64,000 bases of DNA from Corallococcus caeni (GTDB lineage Bacteria > Myxococcota > Myxococcia > Myxococcales > Myxococcaceae), in the NCBI RefSeq assembly GCF_036245865.1, contig NZ_BTTW01000009.1:62001-126000 (forward strand), in the 5' to 3' direction. Positions 24,713 to 34,850 of this stretch are shown one piece after another; positions within the stretch are counted from its first letter, which is position 1, and every line of letters starts with the position of its first letter. Under the pieces are notes generated by a model. It was given only the letters and a program-made list of their open reading frames with translations. It was not told the origin of the DNA and did no database searches. Position numbers and translations under genes: made by a program.

Positions 24713-26194
24713 ATGCCGCAGCCTGTGTTCCAACGGCTTCCCGGAGCCCTTCCGTCCCCGGGGATTCCCGAGGAGACCCTGCCCTTCCTGGGAGCGCTGC
24801 TCAACGCGCCGGGTTGGGGGGTGGCGCTGGTGGACGGCGACTCCCGCCTCGTGTGGATGAACGACCTGCTGGCGCAGCTTTGCGGCCGGCCGTCGGCGCT
24901 CTGCGTGGGGCGCTTCCTGTCGGAGGCGTGGCCGGGGCTGGCGCCGCCCCTGTCGCCGCTGCTCGCGCGGGCGCAGTCCGGTGAGCGCGTGGCGGAGGAG
25001 CTGGTGCAGGGCCGCTTCGGCGAGGTGGGCACGCTGCGCCACCTCACCGTGAGCGCGATGCCGGCGGGCCCGGCGGGCGTGATGCTGCTCCTGCGGGACA
25101 CCTCCGCGCGCCTGCGCGAGGAGGCGGCGCTGCGCGCGAGCGAGGAGCACATGCGCTCCATCGTGGAGATCTCCTGCGACGGGTACTTCTTCCACGACCG
25201 CGGGCAGTTCCTGGAGATCAGCCCCGGCCTGGGGCGCCTGCTGGGCTACTACGAGACGGCGGAGCTGATCGGCCGGAGCATCCTGGACTGCGTGGCGCCG
25301 GAGTTCCGCGCCCCCGCCCGCGACGTGATGGAGCGCGGCGTGGAGGCCCCGTACGAGCTGGCGGTGCTCCACCGCGACGGCCGCCGCATCCCCGTGGAGG
25401 TCATGGGCAGGCACGCGACGTTCCAGGGCCGCGCGGTGCGCATGGGCGCGGTGTGGGACGTGAGCATCCGCAAGGCCGCCGAGGAGCGCCTGATGCGGAT
25501 GGAGCACTTCCGCGACCAGTTCCTGGACGCGGCGGGGGACGGCTTCAAGGCCCCGCTCCAGATGCTCCACTGCGACGTGCTCGCGCTCCAGCACGCTCCG
25601 TCCCTGCCGGACGGCCTGACCGAGCAGGTGGGGCGGGTGGGCCAGGGCGTGCGCCGGGTGGAACGGCTGATCCGCCAGCTGCTGGACTTCACCCGCGCCC
25701 GGCTGTCCAACGGCCTGCCCGTGCACCCCGCCCCCGTCCACCTGGGACAGCTGGCGGAGCGCGTGGTGGCGGACCGGCGCACCGCCCACCCGGGCCGCGA
25801 CCTGCGGCTCGTCACCGGCGGCGACCTGAAGGGCACCTGGGACGGCGAGCGCCTCTTCCAGCTGATGGACGCGCTGGTGGGCAACGCCCTGCACCACGGC
25901 CCGGTGTCCTCCTCCGTGGTGCTCCAACTTCAGGGGCGCTGGGACGGCGTGACGGTCCAGGTGCATGACCCGGACTGCCGGGTGCCGCCGGAGTACCAGG
26001 GCACCCTCTTCGAGCCGTTCAAGCACCGCGCCGTCTGCGCCGCGGACGACGGGCTGGGGCTGTCGCTCTTCATCGTGAGGCAGATCGCCCTGGCCCACGG
26101 CGGGCGCATCTCCGTGGAGTCGGGGGCGGCGGACGGCACCCGCTTCATCGTGTGGCTGCCCCGCGAGGACGCCCCCTCCACGTCCGGCCCCTGA
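24713..26194 (+). CDS. Degenerate PAS histidine kinase between atpH and atpA
   Basis: A 493-residue soluble kinase-like protein with two PAS regions (about 30-130 and 143-255). Its dimerisation helix reads FLDAAGDGFKAPLQ where close paralogues in the window have xxGHDLRNPL, so Asp276 stands in place of the phosphoacceptor histidine. The helix end LLDFTRARLSNGLP matches the paralogues' DFxRSRLGGGIP. In the ATPase domain the N box (LVGNALHHG) and GLGLSLF box remain, but the G1 box is DPDCRVP in place of DxGxGxP. I infer loss of autophosphorylation and a role as a pseudokinase sensor or scaffold. Start ATG 24713 suits the fold. Confidence 0.8.
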   Translation: MPQPVFQRLPGALPSPGIPEETLPFLGALLNAPGWGVALVDGDSRLVWMNDLLAQLCGRPSALCVGRFLSEAWPGLAPPLSPLLARAQSGERVAEELVQGRFGEVGTLRHLTVSAMPAGPAGVMLLLRDTSARLREEAALRASEEHMRSIVEISCDGYFFHDRGQFLEISPGLGRLLGYYETAELIGRSILDCVAPEFRAPARDVMERGVEAPYELAVLHRDGRRIPVEVMGRHATFQGRAVRMGAVWDVSIRKAAEERLMRMEHFRDQFLDAAGDGFKAPLQMLHCDVLALQHAPSLPDGLTEQVGRVGQGVRRVERLIRQLLDFTRARLSNGLPVHPAPVHLGQLAERVVADRRTAHPGRDLRLVTGGDLKGTWDGERLFQLMDALVGNALHHGPVSSSVVLQLQGRWDGVTVQVHDPDCRVPPEYQGTLFEPFKHRAVCAADDGLGLSLFIVRQIALAHGGRISVESGAADGTRFIVWLPREDAPSTSGP

Positions 26195-26449
26195 GGCCGG
26201 GCGGTCCCCCTCGAGCCAAGCCGTTCCTGACTCCAAGCCGCCGGGCCTGCGGGCGGGCGGGGCCCCCCACGTCCGGGCCACCGGCTTACGTCCGCGATAA
26301 AGGGGCGCGGGGGTGGGGGAAGTCCCGGGTGCGTGGTGCGTTGCGATGGGGCCGCTGGCCGTGATAGGGGGCCACCCGGTACATCAAGCTTCGTGGCGGC
26401 CCCACCCCGTTCCTCCAGGCCGCCCCCTCCGCAAGGACGCTAGACGCCC

Positions 26450-27997
<1,548 letters not shown>

Positions 27998-28029
27998 TTT
28001 CGCGCCCCACGCGCGGTGCTGTAACGACG

Positions 28030-28064
28030 GCCCCGTCCTCCCTTCACCGGGAGGCGGGGCTTTT
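28030..28064 (+). terminator. Intrinsic terminator after atpA
   Basis: GCCCCGTCCTCCC pairs with GGGAGGCGGGGC around a short loop (TTCACC), and TTTTCGTTT follows. It is 32 bases past the atpA stop and is among the clearest intrinsic terminators in the window. Confidence 0.85.
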
Positions 28065-28073
28065 CGTTTGCCT

Positions 28074-28922
28074 TCAGCGCAGCCGGGGCAGGATGGCGCG
28101 CAGGCTCTTGTCGGCGCTGCCGCGCGCGCCCAGGCGCTCCACCGCGGCGCGCTCGTAGGGCATCACGTTGGCGCGCTCCACCAGCTGCACGTGCGCGCCC
28201 AGCGCGGCGGGCATCGCCAGGTCCAGCTCGTAGATGTCGCCCGCGACGAGCGTGGACTCCGGGCCCGTGTGCGTGGCGTCCCAGATGCGCTTGAGCGCGG
28301 AGAAATAGCGCCCGCGCCGCAGGTACACCGGCCGGCCCAGGACGCCGTCCAGGTGGAGCGCCTCCGGCAGCGCGTCGAACCGCGCGTCCTTCGGCTGCGC
28401 GTCCTCCAACTGGAACTTGCGCGCGTCGCCGAACACCTTCAGCCGCTCGCGGCCCCTGGGGGCCAGCTTGTCCAGCTTGGCCTCCACCAGCTCCGTGTGC
28501 GCGTTCGTCACCACCGACACGGGCAGGCCCGTGGCGAGCAGCGCCTCCAGCACCTCCTTCGCCTCCGCCTTGAAGGCCGTGGCCGAGTGCCGGTACGCGT
28601 CCCGGTACAGCGTCTGCACCGTGTCCGTGCGCACCGCCTCGTCGTCGCCCTTGCCGAAGCGCTGGAGCAGCCGGTGCGCGGTGCAGGTGGCCGTCAGGTA
28701 GGGGTCCGCGGTGGCCGGCGCCACGATGCGCCCCGCCACCTCCCAGCCGTACTGGTCCACGCCCTCATGCAGGGCGGCGACCTCCTCCGCCCACGCCTGG
28801 GACGCGTCCTGCCCCAGCACCCGGTACAGCGCCTCCTGGAAGTGCCGCAGGAAGGGCTCGCCCTCCGCCAGCACGTCCGTGAAGGTCCCATCGAAGTCCA
28901 GCACCACGCAAGCAATCGCCAT
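28074..28922 (-). CDS. HAD-superfamily hydrolase
   Basis: A 282-residue HAD-family protein. Motif I is VVLDFDGTFTD (nucleophile Asp9, Asp11), motif II the VVTNAHTE threonine region, and motif III/IV the lysine before GDIYELDLAMPAALGAHV. Between motifs I and II is a large helical cap (type C1), consistent with small phosphatases or dehalogenase-like enzymes. Substrate unknown. ATG 28922 begins the fold directly; upstream in-frame codons look noncoding. It converges on atpA, with a terminator in between. Confidence 0.8.
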   Translation of the reverse strand: MAIACVVLDFDGTFTDVLAEGEPFLRHFQEALYRVLGQDASQAWAEEVAALHEGVDQYGWEVAGRIVAPATADPYLTATCTAHRLLQRFGKGDDEAVRTDTVQTLYRDAYRHSATAFKAEAKEVLEALLATGLPVSVVTNAHTELVEAKLDKLAPRGRERLKVFGDARKFQLEDAQPKDARFDALPEALHLDGVLGRPVYLRRGRYFSALKRIWDATHTGPESTLVAGDIYELDLAMPAALGAHVQLVERANVMPYERAAVERLGARGSADKSLRAILPRLR

Positions 28923-29138
28923 CCACCGGTCCTTGAAGCCCGGCCGCCCGAAGCGCGGCCGTGAACGAAAGCCCCGAATGACGCCCCGTCGGCCGCTCCG
29001 AATCAAGTCCCCTGCCCTGCCTCCGGGTGGAGGCCGGTGCCAACTCCCGGAAAGCCGGTTCCAACCCGGGTCGGGTGGTTCCCCGTCCCCACCACCCCCA
29101 CCCTAGAACCTCCCGCGGGGGAGGGGGGCTCCGCGCCC

Positions 29139-31736
29139 ATGTCCGAGCCGACTGGCACCTTTCTGGCGGAGTCCACACCCGTGCCGCACGAGTGGCTGCG
29201 CACGGTGCTGCAGCTGCTGCCCGTGGGGGTGGTCATCGTGGACACGGCGGGCCGCCTGCTCGCGGCCAACGCCGCCGCCGGCGAGCTGTGGGGACAGGCC
29301 GCGCTGGCGGGGATGCGGCTGGAGCGCTTCGGCACCTTCGAGGCGTACTGGCCCGGCACCGGCAGGCGGCTGCGCGGCGAGGAGTGGGCCGTGGCGCGCA
29401 CGCTGAAGAGCCGGCAGACCGTGTCCAACGAGGAGGTGGACATCGTCGGCAGGGACGGCGCGCGCCGCACCATCCTCAACTCCGCGGCACCGCTGTACTC
29501 AACCGGGGGCCAGCTGGTGGGCGCGGTGAACATCAACGTGGACATCACCGAGCGCAAGGCCACCGAGCGCGCGGAGTTCTTCGTCAGCGAGGCGAGCCGG
29601 CTGCTCGCCGAGTCCCTGGACTGGGAGACGACGCTCAAGGCCGTGGCGCGGCTGGCCACGCTGGAGTGGGCGGACTACTGCATGGTGGACGTGCTGGGCC
29701 ACGACGGCGAGCTGCACCGGCTCGCGCTCAGCGCGAAGGACCCCCGGAAGCAGGCGCTGCTCGACCAGACGCTGGGGTACCCGCCGCGAACCGGCTCGGA
29801 CACGCCGCTCGCCCAGGCGTTCGCGCGGGGCAAGCCCATGCTCGTCGCGGACATCACGCCCCAGTGGCTGGACGACGTGGCCCGCTCGCCCGAGCACCGC
29901 CGGCTGCTGGAGACGCTGGCGCCGCGCTCCTCCATGCTGCTGCCCCTGGCGGTGGGCCGGCGGCGCTTCGGCATCATCAACCTGGTCTCCGCGTCTCCCG
30001 CGCGCCGCTACACCCGGCGCGACCTGGGGTACGCCACGGAGTTCGCGCGCCGCGCGGCCCTGGCGGTGGAGAGCGCCCGGCTGTACCGCGAGGCCCGCGA
30101 GGCCCTGCGCGAGCGCGACGCGTCCGCGGCCATGCTGGAGGCCTTCTTCGCCGCGTCGCCGGTGGGCATGGGCTTCGTGAACCAGGACCTGCGCTACGTG
30201 CGGCTCAACAAGGTCGTCGCGGAGAACAACGGCATCCCCCTGGAGAAGCACCTGGGCCTCACGCCCCGCGAGCTGATGGGCGAGGCGGGCGGCCCCATCG
30301 AGGACCTGCTGCGCGAGGTGCTGGAGTCGCAGGAGGCCGTGGTGGACGACCCGGTGGAGTACGTCGCGGGCCCCGAGCCGCGCACCTTCCTGGCCACGTA
30401 CTTCCCCGTGCGCTCCGGCAAGGAGCTGCTGGGCGTGGGCGGCGTGGTGCGCGAAATCACCGAACAGCGCCGCATGGAGGACCACCTGCGCTTCCTCACG
30501 GACGCGACCACCCAGCTGGCCATGTCCCTGGACTGGCGCACCACCGTGAGCAACGTGGCGGAGCTGGTGGTGGCGCAGCTGGCGGACTACTGCCTGGTGG
30601 ACATGCTGGCCGAGGACGGCGAACACCTGGAGCGCGTGGAGCACCGCGCCCGCAGCGACGAGCTCCAGGCCAAGCTGGAGAAGTCCATGCCCTTCGCGCC
30701 GCCGCCCGGCTCCCGCACCATCCTGCGCCGGGTGCTGGAGACGGGGCGCTCGGAGCTGGTGGGAGAGGTGGACGAGGCCGCCATGCGCGCCTTCGCCGTC
30801 AACGACGCGCACCGCAGCGCCCTGGAGGCGCTGGGCCCGCGCTCGGTGATGATCGTCCCGCTGAGGGCGCGCGGGCGCACGCTGGGCCTGGTGAGCGCCG
30901 CGACGTGCTCGCCCACGCGGCGCTTCACCATGCGGGACCTGTCGCAGCTGGAGGACCTGGCCTGGCGCGCGGCGCTGGCGGTGGACAACGCGCGGCTGTA
31001 CCGGCAGGCGGAGCAGGCCGTGGCCGCGCGCGACGAGTTCGTGGCGGTGGCGACGCACGAGCTGCGCACGCCCCTGTCCGCGCTGCACCTGCAGCTGTCG
31101 TCGCTGCAGCGCACGATGGACAAGCTGCCGCCGGGGGAGTCGGAGCGGCTGGGCCAGGGGCTCGCGGGGGCGCTGCGGCAGGCGGACCGGCTGACGCGGC
31201 TGGTGGCGCACCTGTTCGACGTGGCCCGGCTGGGCACGGGGCAGATGGCACTGGAGCTGGGCGCGGTGGAGCTGTCCTCGTTGGTGCACGCGCTGGTGGC
31301 GCGGATGGAGGAGGCGCTGGCCACCGCGGGCTGCGTGGCGGTGGTGCACGCGGACGCGCCGGTGGTGGCGCTGGCGGACCGGCCGCGCGTGGAGCAGGTG
31401 CTGATGAACCTGCTCACCAACGCGATGAAGTACGCGCCGGGCCTGCCGGTGGAGCTGCACGTGGAGCGCGAAGGCGACATGGCCGTCATCGCCGTGCGGG
31501 ACTGGGGCCCCGGCATCCCCCCGGAGGCTCGCGAGCGCATCTTCGAGCGCTTCGCCCGCAACACCGGCGAGCACGCGCGCGCGAGCCTGGGCCTGGGCCT
31601 CTACATCTCCCGGCAGCTCGCCCGCGCGCACGGCGGCGACCTGCTCGTGGAGGCGCCGTTGGAGGGCGGGCCCGGTTCACGCTTCGTGCTGCGCCTGCCC
31701 CGGTGGAAGAAACCGCCCGGGACGGCGCCGGACTGA
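29139..31736 (+). CDS. PAS-GAF-PAS-GAF sensor histidine kinase
   Basis: An 865-residue soluble kinase. The order is PAS (about 15-140, ending VDITERKA), GAF (about 150-300), PAS (about 320-445, ending VREITEQRR), GAF (about 455-610), HisKA with phosphoacceptor His640 in ATHELRTPLSA, and HATPase_c with N box LMNLLTNAMKYAPG, G1 RDWGPGIP and G2 SLGLGLYI. All catalytic motifs are intact. The two PAS-GAF units look duplicated (both have WADYCMVD/LADYCLVD and RSSMLLPL/RSVMIVPL). The ligand is unknown. The start ATG 29139 is preceded by a GC-rich leader without clear promoter. An OmpA-like gene follows 71 bases downstream. Confidence 0.92.
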   Translation: MSEPTGTFLAESTPVPHEWLRTVLQLLPVGVVIVDTAGRLLAANAAAGELWGQAALAGMRLERFGTFEAYWPGTGRRLRGEEWAVARTLKSRQTVSNEEVDIVGRDGARRTILNSAAPLYSTGGQLVGAVNINVDITERKATERAEFFVSEASRLLAESLDWETTLKAVARLATLEWADYCMVDVLGHDGELHRLALSAKDPRKQALLDQTLGYPPRTGSDTPLAQAFARGKPMLVADITPQWLDDVARSPEHRRLLETLAPRSSMLLPLAVGRRRFGIINLVSASPARRYTRRDLGYATEFARRAALAVESARLYREAREALRERDASAAMLEAFFAASPVGMGFVNQDLRYVRLNKVVAENNGIPLEKHLGLTPRELMGEAGGPIEDLLREVLESQEAVVDDPVEYVAGPEPRTFLATYFPVRSGKELLGVGGVVREITEQRRMEDHLRFLTDATTQLAMSLDWRTTVSNVAELVVAQLADYCLVDMLAEDGEHLERVEHRARSDELQAKLEKSMPFAPPPGSRTILRRVLETGRSELVGEVDEAAMRAFAVNDAHRSALEALGPRSVMIVPLRARGRTLGLVSAATCSPTRRFTMRDLSQLEDLAWRAALAVDNARLYRQAEQAVAARDEFVAVATHELRTPLSALHLQLSSLQRTMDKLPPGESERLGQGLAGALRQADRLTRLVAHLFDVARLGTGQMALELGAVELSSLVHALVARMEEALATAGCVAVVHADAPVVALADRPRVEQVLMNLLTNAMKYAPGLPVELHVEREGDMAVIAVRDWGPGIPPEARERIFERFARNTGEHARASLGLGLYISRQLARAHGGDLLVEAPLEGGPGSRFVLRLPRWKKPPGTAPD

Positions 31737-31807
31737 GGCAGGCGGGCGCATGTCGCACGGCGCCCACCTTGCCGCCCACCCCTGGGGGGCCATTACCCTT
31801 GGGGGCC

Positions 31808-32674
31808 ATGGACGACGCGCGGACCGAAGCAGCGCTCGGCCGCTGGCGGTGGCTGCCCTGGGGGCTGCTGGCCGTCGCGGCGGTGGTGGCCTCCACGGGC
31901 GCGTGGCTGGGCTCGCGCTCGCTCCAGGCGCTGGAGGCCCGGAGCGCGCAGCTGGAGCACGAGGCCACCGAGTCCGAGGCCCACGTCGCGCAACTGCAGA
32001 CGCTGCGGCAGGCCATGGAGCGCAGGCTGCGCGCGCTGGAGCGGCAGCAGCAGGCGCAGGAGTGGGGCGGCGCCGCGGCGGAGCTCCAGGCCAAGAGCGC
32101 GGAGGCGCAGCGGACGCGTCGCGAGGCGGCGCTCGAGGCGCTGGGCAAGTCGCTGAAGGACGCGCTCAAGGCGGGCGACGTGGCGCTGGCGCTGGAGGAC
32201 GACGCCCTGCGCGTGGAGGTGTCCGAACGGCTGCTCTTCGCGCCCGCGAGCACGGCGCTGACCCCGGAAGGGGCCGCCGTGTTGAAGCAGGCCGCGGCCG
32301 TGTTCCGGAGCCCGCTCGCGGACCACCGCGTGGCGGTGGAGGCCCACACCGACGAGGTGCTCCCCGCCGGGCCCGGCGGCCCCGCGACCACCGCGTGGGA
32401 GCTGTCCGCCGCGCGGGCCGTGGCGGTGGTGCGCCAGCTGGCCGAGCGCGAGAAGCTGGCCCCGGAGCGACTGAGCGCCACGGGCCACGCCGCGTACCGG
32501 CCCCTGGTCCCCAACGACAGCCCGCCCCACCGCGCCAGCAACCGGCGCGTCACGCTGCGGCTGTCCCCCACGCCGGTGACGCCGGAGGGCGCGGCCGTGG
32601 CCCGCACGGAGCCGCCGTCGCGCCCCGTGAAGCGACAGGCGAAGGCCAAGGCGAAGCAGACCGCGCACCGCTGA
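31808..32674 (+). CDS. OmpA/MotB-domain envelope protein with coiled coil
   Basis: A 288-residue protein. Residues 12-35 are a transmembrane anchor (WLPWGLLAVAAVVASTGAWL), followed by a long coiled coil (about 40-130, rich in Glu, Ala, Gln, Arg). The C-terminal OmpA-like domain (about 145-260) has LFAPASTALTPEGAAVL, VAVEAHTDE, the arginine-containing ELSAARAVAVVRQL and ASNRRVTLRL, all expected for peptidoglycan binding. The last 25 residues are Lys/Arg/Ala-rich. I infer an inner-membrane-anchored protein reaching the cell wall, like the GfcD/PAL-type spacers. It may be cotranscribed with the upstream kinase. Confidence 0.85.
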   Translation: MDDARTEAALGRWRWLPWGLLAVAAVVASTGAWLGSRSLQALEARSAQLEHEATESEAHVAQLQTLRQAMERRLRALERQQQAQEWGGAAAELQAKSAEAQRTRREAALEALGKSLKDALKAGDVALALEDDALRVEVSERLLFAPASTALTPEGAAVLKQAAAVFRSPLADHRVAVEAHTDEVLPAGPGGPATTAWELSAARAVAVVRQLAEREKLAPERLSATGHAAYRPLVPNDSPPHRASNRRVTLRLSPTPVTPEGAAVARTEPPSRPVKRQAKAKAKQTAHR

Positions 32675-32690
32675 AGGGCCCGCGTGGGTT

Positions 32691-32836
32691 GGGCCTCACG
32701 GCGGCCCGGCCGCGAGGGAAGGCCCGGCGTGAATCGACCGCCCGGCGCCGCACCACGGGCGCGGGCCTCGCGGCGGTCCGGCCGTGGGGAAACGACCCGG
32801 CGTGAATAAACCGCCCGGCGCCACGTCAGGGGCGCA
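32691..32836. repeat. 72-73 bp imperfect tandem direct repeat
   Basis: Two adjacent copies lie at 32691-32762 and 32763-32836. Both contain GGGCCTC-CGGCGG, then CCGGCCG, then CCCGGCGTGAAT and finally CCGCCCGGCGCC. The identical word CGGCGTGAAT is at 32725 and 32798. The repeat fills most of the noncoding gap between the OmpA-like gene and the first of two tandem exported paralogues. No open frame uses it. Confidence 0.75.
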
Positions 32837-32872
32837 GTGGGGCCTCTCCCCGCCCCCGCCCCGGAGCCTCCC

Positions 32873-33766
32873 GTGTCCGCCTTCCGCCCCGCGCTGTGCG
32901 CCACCTTCGCCGCCGGCCTCCTCCTGGCCGCGCCCGCCGCGGAGGCCCGCTTCGGCAAGAAGTCGTCAGGCACCTCCGACAGCAAGAAGGACGACGACGA
33001 CAAGGGCTCCAAGGTCCACGCCGCGACGCCCATCCGCTCCAGCTCACAAGACGAGGCCCCCTCCTATTCGCCGCCCCCGAGCGACGACGACTGCTGCGAC
33101 ACCGCGCCCGCGTACAGCCGGTCTTCGTACTCCGCGGAGTCCTACGGCGAGGCCCTCCTGGCGGCCTCGGAGCTGCTGGCCATCGCCGTGGACACCTCCG
33201 AAGGCGCGCGGCCCGTGGACATGGCCGTCCGCCAGCGGGCCCCCTCGCCGCCGCTCGACGTGCGCATGGGCCTCAACGTCGGCGCCATGGGCGGCGGCAC
33301 CGCCGGAGACGTCTTCCTGGGCATCGAGGGCGAAGCGCTGGGCTTCGCCGTGCAGGGCACGCAACTGACGCTGCCCACCGACGACGGCACGAGCGGCACG
33401 GATGAGCTCCGCCTGGCGACCGTGCACCTCACCTGGGCCGCCGTGTCCACCGACCGCATGCGCTGGCGCGTGGAGGGCGGCGTCTCCACCGCGGTGGCGC
33501 CGGACATCACCTTCGTGGGCCCCAGCCTCGCCACGTCCCTGGAGGTCTGCGTGGCGGGCCCGCTGGACGTGGAGGCGCGCGTGCAGGGCACCGCCGGCAG
33601 CTACCGGCAGCTGGACGCGAGCGCGGGCCTGGCGGTGCACCTGGGCGCCCTCAACCTGCGCGGCGGCGTGCGCGGGCTCATCCTGGACGACGCGGGCAAG
33701 GTGGACGGCGTCCAGCACGTGGACCGCTTCGTGGGCCCCTACGCGGGCGCCGGCTTCGTCTTCTAG
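32873..33766 (+). CDS. Exported hypothetical protein, paralogue 1
   Basis: A 297-residue exported protein from GTG 32873, with a GGAG seven bases upstream. The signal peptide ends near AAPAAEARFGK. A polar, Asp/Lys/Ser-rich spacer follows (with a DDDDKGSK run), then a Cys pair (DDDCCDTA). The C-terminal 170 residues are beta-rich (LDVRMGLNVGAMGGG, LRLATVHLTWAAVSTD, LATSLEVCVAGPLDVEARV, LAVHLGALNLRGGVRGLI) and end in AGAGFVF with terminal Phe, suggesting an outer-membrane-associated barrel or sandwich. The next gene on the strand (33931) is a clear paralogue with the same layout. Function unknown. Confidence 0.75.
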   Translation: MSAFRPALCATFAAGLLLAAPAAEARFGKKSSGTSDSKKDDDDKGSKVHAATPIRSSSQDEAPSYSPPPSDDDCCDTAPAYSRSSYSAESYGEALLAASELLAIAVDTSEGARPVDMAVRQRAPSPPLDVRMGLNVGAMGGGTAGDVFLGIEGEALGFAVQGTQLTLPTDDGTSGTDELRLATVHLTWAAVSTDRMRWRVEGGVSTAVAPDITFVGPSLATSLEVCVAGPLDVEARVQGTAGSYRQLDASAGLAVHLGALNLRGGVRGLILDDAGKVDGVQHVDRFVGPYAGAGFVF

Positions 33767-33774
33767 GACGCCCG

Positions 33775-33810
33775 GGTGTCCGGGGGTGCACATGCCCCCT
33801 TCCGGACACC
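33775..33810 (+). terminator. Hairpin between tandem paralogues
   Basis: GGTGTCCGGGGG and CCCCCTTCCGGACACC pair around a short loop, nine bases past the stop of the first paralogue. No T run follows (GCCCCCC instead), so it may only dampen transcription or protect the 3' end. Confidence 0.45.
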
Positions 33811-33930
33811 GCCCCCCACCCCGGGGGCCCTGGTCTCCCGCGGGGTGCCAGGGGTTGAATATTCCGGGCGAGCAGGCGTCCAGATGCCGCGGCCCATCCC
33901 GTGGGCCCATGAGGAAGAGGAGGGGTCGCC

Positions 33931-34773
33931 GTGGGCTTCTGGAAGACGCTGTGTGCCGCGCTCGCCGTCGCTGTCCTGCTGGGGTCCGCGCCCGCGGAGG
34001 CCCGCTTCGGCAAGCGCTCCAGGCCGGGCACCTCCGACGCGAAGGGCTCCGACGACAAGGACGACGACAAGCAGGAGCACCGCGCCACCCCGGTGGGCCG
34101 CTACGCCTCGGACGCGCCGGTGCGCTCCAGCGTGCGCGCCTCCGGCGTCGGCGTGGGCTGGTTCGACGTCCTCTTCGTCAGCGGCCCGGCCAGCTACCAC
34201 CGCCGCGCGCGCGTGGCGGCCCCCCGGGGGGCTCGCGCGCCCAGGCCCGCGCCGCTCGTGCACCTGAACGTGCAGGGCGACAGCTTCGGCGACACCGGCG
34301 GCGCGCTGGACTTCTTCATGGCCCTGGACGGCCAGCGCTGGGGCATGGACGCGCGCGTGAGCGGCATCGCGCTGAGCGCGGATGACGGCTCGGAGGACAC
34401 GGACCGGCTGACGCTGCTGGACGCGCACCTGACCATCTCGCCGTGGTCCACCGAGCGCGGCCGCTTCCGCCTGGAGGCCGGCATCGCCAGCGCGCACGCC
34501 CCGGACGCCATCTTCGTGGGCCCCAGCTTCGCCGCATCGCTGGAGGCCTGCATCGGCCCGTCGCCCTTCGACATCGAGGCGCGCATCCAGGCGGTGCCCT
34601 TCCCGCACCGCCAGGTGGACATGCAGGCCGGGCTCGCGGTGCACCTGGGCGCTCTCAACCTGCGCGGCGGCTGGCGCACCCTGTACCTCAGCGACGCCGG
34701 CCAGCTGGACGACGGCGTGGTGCACGCGGACCTGTTCTCCGGTCCCTACCTGGGCCTGGGCCTGTCGTTCTGA
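33931..34773 (+). CDS. Exported hypothetical protein, paralogue 2
   Basis: A 280-residue exported protein from GTG 33931 behind an AGGAGGGG site. The signal peptide ends near SAPAEARFGKRS and is followed by an acidic/lysine spacer (GSDDKDDDKQE), the same design as the preceding gene. The beta-rich C-terminal part matches paralogue 1 in DRLTLLDAHLTISPWSTERGR, IFVGPSFAASLEACIG, FDIEARIQAV and LAVHLGALNLRGGWRTLYL, and ends YLGLGLSF with terminal Phe. The middle segment differs. I infer an outer-membrane or surface role of unknown kind, arisen by tandem duplication. A bidirectional terminator follows. Confidence 0.75.
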   Translation: MGFWKTLCAALAVAVLLGSAPAEARFGKRSRPGTSDAKGSDDKDDDKQEHRATPVGRYASDAPVRSSVRASGVGVGWFDVLFVSGPASYHRRARVAAPRGARAPRPAPLVHLNVQGDSFGDTGGALDFFMALDGQRWGMDARVSGIALSADDGSEDTDRLTLLDAHLTISPWSTERGRFRLEAGIASAHAPDAIFVGPSFAASLEACIGPSPFDIEARIQAVPFPHRQVDMQAGLAVHLGALNLRGGWRTLYLSDAGQLDDGVVHADLFSGPYLGLGLSF

Positions 34774-34796
34774 AGGCCGGAAGGCTGAAGTAAAAA

Positions 34797-34833
34797 CTCC
34801 CGGGGTCCCTCCCGCACCGTGCGGCCCCGGGAG
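34797..34833 (-). terminator. Intrinsic terminator for the MobA-like gene
   Basis: CTCCCGGGG (34797-34805) and CCCCGGGAG (34825-34833) are perfect nine-base arms. On the minus strand the hairpin is followed at once by TTTTT, so it ends the minus-strand gene whose stop is at 34851. It may also stop plus-strand transcripts from the paralogue ending at 34773. Confidence 0.8.
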
Positions 34834-34850
34834 CCTCTTCGCGCGCCGCG

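Noticed and set aside
26340-26380. A sigma-70-type promoter (TTGCGA near 26340, GATAGG after a 16-base spacer) before atpA
   Set aside because: Spacing is plausible but the -10 match is poor and GC-rich DNA gives many such matches by chance. Not strong enough to list as a feature.
29027-31806. A very long plus-strand frame overlapping the PAS-GAF kinase that reads through into the OmpA-like protein
   Set aside because: The portion over the kinase is an out-of-frame shadow rich in Arg, Gly and Ala without motifs. Only the last 288 codons (from ATG 31808) show a membrane anchor and OmpA domain.
32990-33015. A DDDDK stretch that looks like an enterokinase site or an engineered tag
   Set aside because: The surrounding spacer is generally Asp/Lys-rich, and the paralogue has the related DDKDDDKQE, so it is natural low-complexity sequence.
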